Source of the DNA: Paralteromonas sediminis
GTDB lineage: Bacteria > Pseudomonadota > Gammaproteobacteria > Enterobacterales > Alteromonadaceae
Assembly (NCBI RefSeq): GCF_003820355.1
Contig: NZ_RPOK01000001.1
Coordinates: 398,847 to 462,846 of the forward strand
Length of the DNA stretch: 64,000 nt
Direction of reading: 5' to 3'
Shown here one piece after another: positions 26,464 to 35,531 of the stretch. Position 1 is the first letter of the stretch, and the number at the start of each line of letters is the position of its first letter. Under the pieces are notes generated by a model. It searched no databases. It saw only the letters and a list, made by a program, of their open reading frames with translations, and had not been told where the DNA came from. The translations under genes and the position numbers were made by a program.

Positions 26464-26838
26464 ATGGCAAATGAAAAAGATCTTGAGTCGAAATGGGACG
26501 TGCAGCTTCGCAAGGGGACACTCGATCTCGTAGTACTCGCTGCCTTGAACGGAAGAACCCTTTACGGCCTTGAACTACTGCAGTTGTTGCACAAGTTTGA
26601 GACAACACGCATTACTGAGGGCACCCTCTACCCACTGCTGGACAGACTAAAGCGAGACGGTCTGGTTACAGCGCAGTGGCGCCAAGAGGGTGAGACCCGA
26701 CCTCGAAAATATTACGCATTAACTGAGTTGGGGAGCAACAAGCTATCAGCAGTGAGTCGCCGATGGCAACAAGCTGTATCAGATATCAATCATCTGTTGG
26801 CACACCCCGGCCCTGCACCGCTCAACGATGAGGAATAA
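26464..26838 (+). CDS. PadR-family transcriptional regulator
   Basis: A 124-residue winged-helix protein of the short PadR class: 'QLRKGTLDLVVLAALNGRTLYGLELLQLL', the recognition region 'ITEGTLYPLLDRLKRDGLV' and the wing 'RPRKYYALTELG'. It is the first gene of an operon with a membrane HAAS-type protein and a phosphoesterase (gaps of 3 bp and then an overlap region). In such operons PadR senses envelope stress or drugs and represses the downstream membrane gene. Confidence 0.92.
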   Translation: MANEKDLESKWDVQLRKGTLDLVVLAALNGRTLYGLELLQLLHKFETTRITEGTLYPLLDRLKRDGLVTAQWRQEGETRPRKYYALTELGSNKLSAVSRRWQQAVSDINHLLAHPGPAPLNDEE

Positions 26839-26841
26839 GCA

Positions 26842-27411
26842 ATGTCTAGATTATCCGACTCTCAGGAACGAGAGAAAATTCATTCCTACTTAAAAACACT
26901 AGGTAAGTATTTATCACGCCTGGAGGTTTACGAATCTGAAGAGGTACTGCGCGAAATAGAAAGCCACATATTCGACGCCATCGATCTTAAAGAAGTTAAA
27001 GGTGAGCCCGTAGATATCGACAGCATACTGTCTGGTTTTGGTCCGCCAAGACAGCTGGCCGAACAATACGTGAGCCATATATTACACGGAACGCCTCCTC
27101 CACCAGGCTTTTCAGCACTTGAAGTAGTAAAGCGTGGCGCTAGCAAAGGACTTTACTGGGCGACAGCAGGTTTTGGGTACGGCGTGGGGGCCGCTCTAAT
27201 CCTTTTGGCCTTTGCAAAACTACTTGCGCCACAGCATGTAGGGGTTTGGTCAAGCGCTAACGGTAACAGCATTGTCATTGCGATAGTAAATAACCCCTTG
27301 CAACAAGGCGAAGATGTTTTGGGAATGTGGCTGGTGCCTGTTGCTGTAATCGCGGGCTTTCTTATTCTGCGTTTAACCTATTCGATTTTACGCGTATTTC
27401 GCGGTGCATAA
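26842..27411 (+). CDS. HAAS/DUF1700-type membrane signalling protein
   Basis: The 189-residue protein has an N-terminal helical domain ('YLKTLGKYLSRLEVYESEEVLREIESHIFDAI...GFGPPRQLAEQYV') of the HAAS type, which commonly accompanies PadR regulators. Two C-terminal TM segments follow (around 105-127 and 155-180). The PadR partner is 3 bp upstream. The role is probably to transmit a membrane signal to, or be controlled by, PadR. The exact ligand is unknown. Confidence 0.75.
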   Translation: MSRLSDSQEREKIHSYLKTLGKYLSRLEVYESEEVLREIESHIFDAIDLKEVKGEPVDIDSILSGFGPPRQLAEQYVSHILHGTPPPPGFSALEVVKRGASKGLYWATAGFGYGVGAALILLAFAKLLAPQHVGVWSSANGNSIVIAIVNNPLQQGEDVLGMWLVPVAVIAGFLILRLTYSILRVFRGA

Positions 27412-27421
27412 GGAGATCATG

Positions 27422-28597
27422 ATGAAAACGATACTCCTGTATTTGAAGCATTTCATTGTAGTGACATGTCTATTGTTATTAACCGGTTTTGCTAGCTTGG
27501 TTGCGATGCAAGGAAGTATTGCTTTTGGTACCGATGAACTTGCATACAAAGTTGGCGATGAAGGACCGCATATTTTTCATAACCAAGATTCATTGGACGT
27601 CATGTACATTCGCGGAAACCGGGAAACGGGATTTTCCATTGAAAAGACGCACTTTTCTTCTAATGAAACCATTGATATAGAAGTGTATTTTCCCAAAGAT
27701 GGCAGTCGATTCAGCTTGCCGTTTACAGCTCATTATGAGACACCGGCCTCTCACTACAATGATGCGCAACCAATTTTTGTGATGTCTGACTTGGAAGGTA
27801 ACTTAGCAACATTTCGGGATTTCTTACTACAACACAATGTCATTGATGCAGGTCTTACCTGGCAATTTGGGCAAGGGCATCTTGTGTTATTGGGAGACAT
27901 GGTAGACAGAGGTTACGCCACAACGCAATTGCTGTGGTTCATTTATAAATTAGAGCAAGAAGCAAAGCTCGCGGGGGGCAGCGTGCATATGATCATTGGC
28001 AATCACGAAATCAAAAACATGCAGGGAAATATGAAGTCAGCGGCCAACAAGTATATCCCCATTGCTGGTATGCTGGGCAAACATCATGCTGAACTGTTTG
28101 GTGAGGACGCGGCAATCGGTCGCTGGCTGGCGAGTAAAAATGTGGTAGAGAGCATCAATGGATACTTGTTTACTCATGGTGGCATACATCCTGAGATTGC
28201 TGCACTAGGGTTGAGTTTGGATGACATTAATCAAACTATACGCAGTGCATATCGCCAATACTATTACCCCCGTGAAGACTATAGCCACGATCAACATCTG
28301 CTAATTTCAAATAAGACTGGCCCAGCATGGTATCGCGGATACTTTAAAGACGAGGTCAGCGAAAAACAAATGGATGAAACCTTAACGGCGTTCAATGCCA
28401 AAGCTATTGTAGTAGGGCATACGCTTCAATTTTCTGTTAACAGTCAGTTTGACGGAAAACTTTATGCAGTCGATGTTAAGCATCCTGAAGATTATACTGA
28501 TAACTTCCCGTTTAAAGCATCGGAAGGACTGCTTCTTAAAGATGGCCAAGCATACAGATTATTAGATGATGGCACACGAGCGTTATTAGACGACTAA
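27422..28597 (+). CDS. Membrane-associated calcineurin-like metallophosphoesterase
   Basis: The ATG at 27422 lies six bases after AGGAG; the one at 27419 is too close. After an N-terminal TM/signal segment, the phosphoesterase motifs appear in order: 'MSDLEGN', 'LLGDMVDRG', 'IIGNHE' and 'VVGHTLQF', with 'FTHGGIHPE' between. These hold the two metal-binding sites of Ser/Thr-phosphatase-like enzymes (the Shewanella/Shelphs-like class). It should be periplasmic and could dephosphorylate proteins or small molecules. It is third in the PadR operon. Confidence 0.83.
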   Translation: MKTILLYLKHFIVVTCLLLLTGFASLVAMQGSIAFGTDELAYKVGDEGPHIFHNQDSLDVMYIRGNRETGFSIEKTHFSSNETIDIEVYFPKDGSRFSLPFTAHYETPASHYNDAQPIFVMSDLEGNLATFRDFLLQHNVIDAGLTWQFGQGHLVLLGDMVDRGYATTQLLWFIYKLEQEAKLAGGSVHMIIGNHEIKNMQGNMKSAANKYIPIAGMLGKHHAELFGEDAAIGRWLASKNVVESINGYLFTHGGIHPEIAALGLSLDDINQTIRSAYRQYYYPREDYSHDQHLLISNKTGPAWYRGYFKDEVSEKQMDETLTAFNAKAIVVGHTLQFSVNSQFDGKLYAVDVKHPEDYTDNFPFKASEGLLLKDGQAYRLLDDGTRALLDD

Positions 28598-28634
28598 GCG
28601 TTCTAGCCGAACGTTGTTGATTCAAGGAAAACAT

Positions 28635-29219
28635 ATGAACCACGAACACCAACCGCAATACCTTGAACTATTAGCATCAAATCTGATGGGGTGGTTAGGT
28701 GAGAAAGGAGGCGCTTTATCAGAGTATGAATTGCTCGGTATTATCAAGGCAGAGATACCCCAATTCTTTCAACTGGAGCCACCACTAGATACTCTGTATC
28801 AAAAGCATTTTTGGCTATTCCATCATTTATATCGGCTTCAGCATCGCCTATCAGAGCAGAAGTTACACTTGAGTGTGAATGCGTTATCGATTCAGGTCGC
28901 GCCGTTAAACATTCAGTCTGATCATTTAGCCCAAACGGATCCGCTAAAGGCCTTTTACCTAGATATCAATAACCTGTATTTATCCCAGGACGAGGTCCAT
29001 AAAATGCAAGAGAAGTTCTGGCAGCGGTATCTGGCGATTGATAAAAAAGCACAGGCGATTAAAACACTGGGTTTAACTGGCTGCCCAGAACTAACCCAAG
29101 AAGTGATAAAGCGCAGGTATAAGCAATTGGTGCATAAAAGTCATCCAGACAAACAAGGTGATGCAGCACAATTTGACGCGATTAAGCAGGCCTATAACAC
29201 CTTGTTGTCACTTTTTTAG
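28635..29219 (+). CDS. DnaJ-related protein with C-terminal J domain
   Basis: The ATG at 28635 has AAGGA upstream. Residues 1-~125 match the N-terminal 'DNA-J related' region (helical, 'LYQKHFWLFHHLYRLQ'). The last ~60 residues form a J domain with the HPD motif in 'KSHPDKQGD' and 'AQFDAIKQAYNTL'. It should stimulate DnaK ATPase; the N-terminal region probably selects clients. Typical length for the family. It stands alone after the phosphoesterase gene, separated by 37 bp. Confidence 0.88.
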   Translation: MNHEHQPQYLELLASNLMGWLGEKGGALSEYELLGIIKAEIPQFFQLEPPLDTLYQKHFWLFHHLYRLQHRLSEQKLHLSVNALSIQVAPLNIQSDHLAQTDPLKAFYLDINNLYLSQDEVHKMQEKFWQRYLAIDKKAQAIKTLGLTGCPELTQEVIKRRYKQLVHKSHPDKQGDAAQFDAIKQAYNTLLSLF

Positions 29220-29268
29220 TTGCGTTAACTAATTTGCTGCCTTCGCTCGGCGAGTCAAAGTAGGGTGC

Positions 29269-30417
29269 CTATTTCAGACCAAACAACCAGCGTCCGACGT
29301 TAACGCGTTTGACTAATTCAAAGGTTAACCCACAACCCACTAGTGTAAAGCTCGTGATTAGTAGTAATTCTACGCCAACTGATAAAGACTGAGGCTTTAA
29401 CCATGCAGCGGCAACGATAATTAGCGTTTGGTGCATGATATACCAAGGTAAGATGGCTTCATTGGCGTATTTTAAGAGGCGATTGGAAAATCGCAAGTAA
29501 GCACCAGCTAACCCAACAAGGCATAATATCCAAGCCCAGTGATTCAAAGTTACAATGACTGCATATAAACTTCGCACGGCTAAACTGTGCTCAAATTGAT
29601 CGGCGAGTAATGACCAGGCATCGTGCCGATCGGCAATTAAAAATGCATAGCAACTAACAGCAATACTCAGTAGATACCAACGGCGACGAATTATTTCGGT
29701 CCACAAACTACCTAAATGAGGTAGGCAATAGCCAACGATAAACACCCAAAAATATTTAGCATGGCTATACCAGTCGTTAACCAAGTCATGGGTGACGGGA
29801 AATTCGCGTCGCATAGTTAGCCAAATCACTGACATTACTCCCACTAACACGCCAACAAAGGACCACAATGACGCAGCTTGTAGCGTGTTCAACTTACAAA
29901 TTTTCACCAAGAACGGGCGCAGAAGTAGAGCGAAAACAGAGTAAACAAACACATAAGGGAGAAACCACAAATGATTCCACGTAAGTAATCCTAATGGCGA
30001 ATGACGCTCTTCTGCCAAGGTTGTATTTAGGTTGTAGTAATCCGCTAAAAAAGACAGATAACTGGCGTTGTAGTCGGATGTTTCATGCAGTTCAATGAAA
30101 AGCTGCGGCGGCACTATAACCAACATGCCGAAAATCAGTGGGACCAGTAGTCGTTTACTCCGCAACGTAATTACGCCCTGATCAGGATACCGAAGTTGAA
30201 ACAAACTTAACGCCATGGCGGAAAGAAAAAACAGTAATGACATTCGCCACTGATTGCTTAGTATCATGACATCCTGAAGCCAAACGCTCTGGTGTTCACT
30301 TTTTATGTGCCAGCCCCATTCAAACACGTAGTACATACCAATGTGATAAGCAATCAATATAAAAAACGCTAAGGTACGTAGCCAGTCAATGTCGTAGCGT
30401 CGCTGTTGAGTTGTCAT
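29269..30417 (-). CDS. Acyltransferase family 3 membrane protein
   Basis: The 382-residue protein has about ten TM segments. It begins 'RRYDIDWLRTLAFFILIAYHIGMY', with the catalytic-type His of acyltransferase-3 proteins, followed by 'LLFFLSAMALS' and 'KRLLVPLIFGML'. These enzymes O-acylate glycans such as glucans or exopolysaccharides. It is divergent from a LytTR regulator across 52 bp, a pairing that suggests common regulation. Confidence 0.85.
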   Translation of the reverse strand: MTTQQRRYDIDWLRTLAFFILIAYHIGMYYVFEWGWHIKSEHQSVWLQDVMILSNQWRMSLLFFLSAMALSLFQLRYPDQGVITLRSKRLLVPLIFGMLVIVPPQLFIELHETSDYNASYLSFLADYYNLNTTLAEERHSPLGLLTWNHLWFLPYVFVYSVFALLLRPFLVKICKLNTLQAASLWSFVGVLVGVMSVIWLTMRREFPVTHDLVNDWYSHAKYFWVFIVGYCLPHLGSLWTEIIRRRWYLLSIAVSCYAFLIADRHDAWSLLADQFEHSLAVRSLYAVIVTLNHWAWILCLVGLAGAYLRFSNRLLKYANEAILPWYIMHQTLIIVAAAWLKPQSLSVGVELLLITSFTLVGCGLTFELVKRVNVGRWLFGLK

Positions 30418-30469
30418 TAGGGCCGATCTCCTTTATTTTTGGGCCATCGACAATGGATGATTTGTAGCA

Positions 30470-31408
30470 ATGAAAACAGCCCAAAATAGCAATGTGGACG
30501 GGGAGCAGGGACAAGCGGTGGATAACAGGGATGAGAGTCCGTCGCGGTTGCAGCCTTGGATGAAAATGATTACCGAAAGACCGAACCGTTTCTTAGTGCT
30601 GGCGCTCTTTATCTACATGTTGATCAACAACACCATTAATGTAACGTCGGTATGGATGGAAATCACTCGTGATGGGCAACCCGAGTTTGCCCTGTGGGAA
30701 TTGTTTGTCTGGGAATACTCTAGCCTGCTCGCTAACATTGCATTACTGCCGCTTATTTTTTTGGTCTGGCAACAACACCCTTTGCGTTTTTCGCACCCAT
30801 ACCGGCAATTGTTAATGCATTTTGGTGTAAGTCTTTTGTACGCCATCGGCCATGTATCCCTAATGGTGGCGATGCGAGAAGGCGTTTATGCGCTGGCAGG
30901 TGGCAATTACGATTTTGGCCCGGTATTGCGGGAGTTCTTTTACGAATACCGTAAAGATGTATGGGGCTACCTCTTCTTTCTGTTCATTTTTAACATTTAT
31001 CATCGTGTATTAAGCCGTGTTTCTGGCGAGGCAAATATTATCGCCAACAGTGAAAAAGAAGCTGTTTCAGCACCACATGTACCGCCAGAACATTTATTGG
31101 TAAAAAAGTTCGACAAAGAGTTTTTAGTTAAAATTGATGAGGTGGATTGGTTAGAAGCATCTGGGAACTATGTCAACTTGTATGTAGGGGAACGTATTTA
31201 TCCGCTGCGCAGTACACTGAGCCAATTAACGACAAAACTAGACAGCCAGTTTACTCGCATTCATCGCTCTCATGCGGTTAATCACAGGGCGATAGCACAT
31301 ATCCAATATAGCCCCAGTGGCGATGGTGAGGTAACACTGAAAAGCGGTGCCACACTGGCCGTTTCACGCCGCTATAAAGACCAGCTTAAACAAAAATTGA
31401 CGGTTTAA
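30470..31408 (+). CDS. Membrane-bound LytTR-type DNA-binding regulator
   Basis: Residues ~40-175 contain four TM segments. Residues ~205-310 are a LytTR DNA-binding domain ('FLVKIDEVDWLEASGNYVNLYVG', 'FTRIHRSHAVNHRAIAH', 'LAVSRRYKDQLKQKL'). The membrane part has no recognisable sensor domain, so it may sense the membrane itself. The likely target is the divergent acyltransferase gene. Confidence 0.87.
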   Translation: MKTAQNSNVDGEQGQAVDNRDESPSRLQPWMKMITERPNRFLVLALFIYMLINNTINVTSVWMEITRDGQPEFALWELFVWEYSSLLANIALLPLIFLVWQQHPLRFSHPYRQLLMHFGVSLLYAIGHVSLMVAMREGVYALAGGNYDFGPVLREFFYEYRKDVWGYLFFLFIFNIYHRVLSRVSGEANIIANSEKEAVSAPHVPPEHLLVKKFDKEFLVKIDEVDWLEASGNYVNLYVGERIYPLRSTLSQLTTKLDSQFTRIHRSHAVNHRAIAHIQYSPSGDGEVTLKSGATLAVSRRYKDQLKQKLTV

Positions 31409-31424
31409 CTCAATTGAGGATTAA

Positions 31425-31676
31425 TCACAGTTCAAATTGGCTGAGTCGATAGTGGTGCGGAGTCATTGGAACCCAAGTAAAACGCTGTTTTTTGATTGCT
31501 ACTTGTTGTTGATGAAATGCCCACCTTGTTGCAAGAACAACAATGAATCGGATTGATATTGCATCTTCAGTATGATCACCAGCGTTTTTATAATTATATG
31601 AATTGAAAATCTGTATGAAAAAAATTAAAGCCATCCCAACGACGCAAACTAAAAATAATTTTTTGAGCATTTGCAT
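31425..31676 (-). CDS. Small single-pass membrane protein, unknown
   Basis: From the ATG at 31676 (AAGGG upstream) the product has about 83 residues: an N-terminal TM segment ('LFLVCVVGMALIFFIQIF') and a basic, aromatic tail with no family I recognise. It follows the next gene on the same strand at 25 bp, so the two may be cotranscribed. Translation is moderately supported by the ribosome-binding site. Confidence 0.5.
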   Translation of the reverse strand: MQMLKKLFLVCVVGMALIFFIQIFNSYNYKNAGDHTEDAISIRFIVVLATRWAFHQQQVAIKKQRFTWVPMTPHHYRLSQFEL

Positions 31677-31701
31677 ATCGCCCTTGGCAATAGGTTTTAA
31701 A

Positions 31702-32517
31702 CTACTCAAACCTGCTATTGACCAATGTTAATTCTTTTCTATACCAACCTCGGTTTAACACCATGGATCTGAATTTTCCATAATAGGTGCCGTAAACTCC
31801 TATAGAAAACCTCTCATCAGGAGGCAAGTCTATTGAATTATAAGCGAGTGTGATTTCCTCTTGCTGAGCTTGAGAAAGACTCTCCATTGTAGCCAATTTC
31901 TTAGATAAGCTAGCTGCAATCCTTTTGTGATGTAATTTAAGCGCTTTTTTAAACTCGAATTGCTCATAGGCAAGTATTTCATTGGAATCTAATTCGTTTC
32001 TAATCTTCGCCTCGAAGTTATGCTGATGTTTTTGAAGCTCAAAAATCGTTTCGGTGTAGTGTCTATCCTGCTTTATGATTTCATATTCAATTATTGTTTT
32101 CTCTTCGAGTATTGATTTCAGAGCACCACTTACCTCCGCGGTTAATTGCAGATGTTCTGAAATTTCGAGAGCCGCATGTTGAGCTTCTTTTACCAGATGC
32201 TCTTTATACGCTTCATCGTTGGGAGGATTTTTTAGCAACCCTTCTATTATAGAGGACTTTTTGTCATCAACATTGCCTTCATTGACAATACTGTTGGCGG
32301 AACTCATCTCAAGTTCAGAGTGTGTCGAGCGTGAAGACTGAACATCATCACTACTTGTCTCAGCAAGGTTCAGGATGTCGTTAGCCTGATTAACTTTTCT
32401 GCTCAAATCAATGTCATTATCAATAGCAGTAGTAGTTTCATTGATATCGAGCAAATACCATGACACTGCACATATCACGAATAATACCGAAGTGATTACA
32501 ATTGCTCTTGCATTCAT
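31702..32517 (-). CDS. Membrane-anchored coiled-coil protein, unknown
   Basis: The 271-residue protein has an N-terminal signal anchor (residues ~5-23), an acidic Ser-rich linker (~28-85) and a long helical region with heptad-like spacing to ~240 ('LTAEVSGALKSILEEKTIIEYEI'-like segments), ending in a Tyr/Arg-rich segment 'GVYGTYYGKFRS'. No family was recognised. AGGGAG precedes the ATG. Confidence 0.6.
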   Translation of the reverse strand: MNARAIVITSVLFVICAVSWYLLDINETTTAIDNDIDLSRKVNQANDILNLAETSSDDVQSSRSTHSELEMSSANSIVNEGNVDDKKSSIIEGLLKNPPNDEAYKEHLVKEAQHAALEISEHLQLTAEVSGALKSILEEKTIIEYEIIKQDRHYTETIFELQKHQHNFEAKIRNELDSNEILAYEQFEFKKALKLHHKRIAASLSKKLATMESLSQAQQEEITLAYNSIDLPPDERFSIGVYGTYYGKFRSMVLNRGWYRKELTLVNSRFE

Positions 32518-32754
32518 TTGCTGTAACTCCCTTTAGCAATGTTCGGTATCAAATTTAAACCAAAATGTTGGCTATTGACTACGACTTTTATGGTGAATTG
32601 CCTTTTTTTAGTTTCCAAATTGTCTCTAGGACTTTCCTTATTTAAATTTGCGGCATTTTATTTACGATGGACAGCGCTTGTTTGGATTATTAGTGGAAAC
32701 CTCATCGATGTCATGGCGCTTTTTAGCGTAAAGAGGGTGGCTAGCGTTAAATCA

Positions 32755-33678
32755 TTATGGAGTAGGTGTATAGGTCCTCACTTGATTTCTTCCTTGAGCC
32801 TTTGCCTGATACAATGCTTCGTCGGCACTGGAATAAAGTTGTTCAAAACTGTTTTTGCAGGATTGAGTCGTCATTCCTATTGAGGTTGTCAATGGAATTA
32901 ATTCGGTGTTGTAGTAAAACTCTGTTGCTGCAATCTGCATTCGCAATCGCTCTGCGATTTCACTGGCTTCCAGTTGCGAAGAGGTGCCAAGAAATACTGC
33001 AAACTCTTCGCCTCCTATTCGACCGATGATGTCATATTGTCGCAATGTTGTCAGGAGTACTTGTGACACCTTTTTGAGTACCTCGTCTCCGGCTGGATGT
33101 CCGAATGTGTCATTGATTGACTTAAAATGATCTAGGTCCAAGATTAACATGGTGATATCGCCATTTTTTCGCGCACAACGACTTAGCTCAGATTCTACTG
33201 ACTGGACAAAACTCCTGCGGTTTGGCAGTTGAGTTAGTTCATCCGTTAGCGCCAAATCATTTAGAGTTTGTATTGAATTTGAGAGTTGGTTTTCGAGCAG
33301 CTTCTGGGTGGTGATATCTTTGGCTTGTACCAGCAGTTCTCCGCTGGGTAACAATTGCTCTGAAAACAACATCCATCGGCCATTGACTAAATCTACTTCA
33401 AACAAGCGAAACTCTCTCTGACGCCGGACGGTTTCGACATATCCGAGCCAAGCCTCAATATCATCTGTTTCGATATTTATTCCCCGCTTTTTGCTATAAG
33501 CGTTACGAACGGTTTGGTCAAACGAAATAGGGTGGTTTGGGTCAAAGGTAAAACAAAAAATATCGGCAAATACATCATTGCTGTAAATAAGCTTATCGTC
33601 TGCGTCAAAGATTGCATAGCCGTCTTTGCTAACCTCTAAAAAGGTCCAAATTAACTCTAGCTTGATTTGTTTTTTCAT
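32755..33678 (-). CDS. PAS-GGDEF diguanylate cyclase
   Basis: The 307-residue protein has a PAS domain (~10-125, ending 'LLVQAKDITTQK') and a GGDEF domain (~145-305) with 'LTDELTQLPNRRSF', the active-site variant GGEEF in 'RIGGEEFAVFL' and an intact inhibitory I-site RxxD ('RQYD') five residues upstream. It should make cyclic di-GMP and be subject to product inhibition. There are no TM segments, so it is cytoplasmic. Confidence 0.93.
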   Translation of the reverse strand: MKKQIKLELIWTFLEVSKDGYAIFDADDKLIYSNDVFADIFCFTFDPNHPISFDQTVRNAYSKKRGINIETDDIEAWLGYVETVRRQREFRLFEVDLVNGRWMLFSEQLLPSGELLVQAKDITTQKLLENQLSNSIQTLNDLALTDELTQLPNRRSFVQSVESELSRCARKNGDITMLILDLDHFKSINDTFGHPAGDEVLKKVSQVLLTTLRQYDIIGRIGGEEFAVFLGTSSQLEASEIAERLRMQIAATEFYYNTELIPLTTSIGMTTQSCKNSFEQLYSSADEALYQAKAQGRNQVRTYTPTP

Positions 33679-34131
33679 AGCCTTAACGTCGTGCGTTACG
33701 TCTTTTTAAGCATAGTCATTAACGGAGGAATACAAAAGATCATAGGCGTGTTAAGAGTGGCTATGTAGCGATATACGTGTAACAACGAAATTTCTGTGGG
33801 CTTCCATAACGAGACGGAAATGATAACGAGACGAGCTTATGGTTTTAGAAACTTTGAAAATTATCGAATAAGAGTGATGACCCATTGTGGATGGGATGGT
33901 GTTATCAATCGTGTAAGGTGAATGCTGATCCCCCGTTTATGGGGTAGAGCCTCTTTACTTCGGCTTTAAGCGCTTGAAAATGGTGGCCCCTCCCACCATA
34001 GGTTATTTAAAAAAAGCTTTAAAAACGGGACTTTAAAGCCTTATAGGGCTATCTAATTCTAGTGTTTATAGGGTTTTGAGCCACCTTGTTCCACTCCGAT
34101 TAAAAAATAAACGGTGGAGCAAAAGTGGAAC
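33679..34131. other. Non-coding junction next to the integrase, possible attachment region
   Basis: No tRNA, tmRNA or ORF was found in these 453 bases. They contain an 11-bp direct repeat ATAACGAGACG (33806-33816 and 33823-33833), a hairpin ATGGTGG/CCACCAT near 33992-34011 and a 9-bp inverted repeat TGTTCCACT (34087-34095) / AGTGGAACA (34124-34132) straddling the integrase start. The repeats could be integrase arm sites or autoregulatory operators. The crossover core and the other island end are not identifiable. Confidence 0.4.
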
Positions 34132-35316
34132 ATGGCTGAAATTCAAATCAACCTTACAGACAAAATTATTAATTCAATAAAGCGTCCAATTAACCTAACT
34201 GTTTACTGCGATGCAAGAAAACCAAACCTAAAGTTGATAGTTCGCCCGAGTGGCAGAAAATCATTTTATTTTCGCGGTAAACGAGGTGGTAAAGATGTAA
34301 AACGTAAGATTGGTGATACTGATAAAATTAGCTTGGCCTCTGCACTTTTACGTGTAGAAGAATATCTTCAATTATTTGACGGCGACACAACAGTAAAATC
34401 CAGTTCAGCTCGCAGAACTAAGCAGCAATATTGCATTAATGATGTCTTTGAGCTTTATAGAGACAACGAACTACGAAAAAGACAAACTATTGCGGGCAGA
34501 GCACACGGATTGGAGGTGGCATATCGCAACCATGTAAAAATGCCGTTTGGTGGAAAACTGGTTGCCGAGCTTACAAAAAAAGAAATCCGGTCATTCTTCC
34601 AAACTCTAGAATCAAAAGGATATAGCGTACATAACAAAGCACTTAGTGTTTTAAAATCAGCTTTCAATTATGTTATCGACTATGAAGAGCAAATGGAGAT
34701 TCAAATAAATCCCTTTGCTCGCATGAAAAAAATGAAGGAGGTGTCTAGAAATCGTTATTTGACCTATGAAGAGGCAAAACGGCTATTATCAGCATTGGAG
34801 GTTGTAAAAAATCAGCATGTAGCCGACATTTACAGAATAGCCTTATTTACAGGAGCAAGACTTTCTAATATAAAACAGATGAGGTGGATAGATCTGAACC
34901 TCTACTCAGCGATATGGTTTATACCTGCAACAAACACTAAAACAGGACTGACTTATGAAATTCCTCTGCATGACAGGGTCATGGTTCTGCTCAAGCGCAG
35001 ATCGGTAAAGCCTTTATCAAAAGAATTTGTCTTCCCTTCTTTAAATAAGTCCAAATACGGCTATATCACGGGTGGAGATAATGTTTGGAAGGAAGCGATT
35101 AAAATTGCAGGTCTTTATCACGAAAATCCAAATATTCGGCCTAGACCTCATGATTTAAGAAGAACTTTTGCAACTTGGCAGATTCAGTCTGGTGCGGATA
35201 TTAGTATCGTATCGAAGTCTCTCTGCCATACTTCTTTAAAGCACACTATGATTTATGCTCATACTAATATTGAGCAGGTTAGAGAGTCTCTAGTTGGCGC
35301 ATTCAAAGGGATTTAA
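34132..35316 (+). CDS. Tyrosine recombinase (phage P4-type integrase)
   Basis: The 394-residue integrase has the N-terminal arm-binding domain ('LIVRPSGRKSFYFRGKRGGK'), a core-binding SAM-like domain and the C-terminal catalytic domain with Arg in 'ALFTGARLSNI', the 'HDLRRTF' box and the nucleophile Tyr in 'LKHTMIYAH'. All catalytic residues are present. The ATG at 34132 is used; a GTG at 34114 in frame is an alternative. It marks the left border of the accessory region, which then runs to the right edge. Codon use is clearly more AT-rich than upstream genes. Confidence 0.93.
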   Translation: MAEIQINLTDKIINSIKRPINLTVYCDARKPNLKLIVRPSGRKSFYFRGKRGGKDVKRKIGDTDKISLASALLRVEEYLQLFDGDTTVKSSSARRTKQQYCINDVFELYRDNELRKRQTIAGRAHGLEVAYRNHVKMPFGGKLVAELTKKEIRSFFQTLESKGYSVHNKALSVLKSAFNYVIDYEEQMEIQINPFARMKKMKEVSRNRYLTYEEAKRLLSALEVVKNQHVADIYRIALFTGARLSNIKQMRWIDLNLYSAIWFIPATNTKTGLTYEIPLHDRVMVLLKRRSVKPLSKEFVFPSLNKSKYGYITGGDNVWKEAIKIAGLYHENPNIRPRPHDLRRTFATWQIQSGADISIVSKSLCHTSLKHTMIYAHTNIEQVRESLVGAFKGI

Positions 35317-35531
35317 AAAACACATGGATTTTCAATCCGTGCCAGCCTTGTTCTAATGATGCAAAGTATTGATTTTATTGATCTTAGAGAAATCTTCTTT
35401 GTGACAAATCATCGTAAAAATGCGAAAAAACGTCACACATAAAGTGTAGTTTTCTCAATCAGATTTAGCGGAGCACTAAAGTGAATGCAAGCATGTTTTG
35501 ACCATGAATAGCATTCAAATAGTAAAAAATT

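Noticed and set aside
32539-32883. 114-codon plus-strand ORF with hydrophobic product
   Set aside because: It overlaps the C-terminal half of the GGDEF gene, has no ribosome-binding site, and its composition reflects the antisense of a coding region.
33980-34015. Possible tRNA 3' end next to the integrase
   Set aside because: The stem ATGGTGG/CCACCAT has no T-arm or acceptor pairing, and no cloverleaf could be drawn on either strand.
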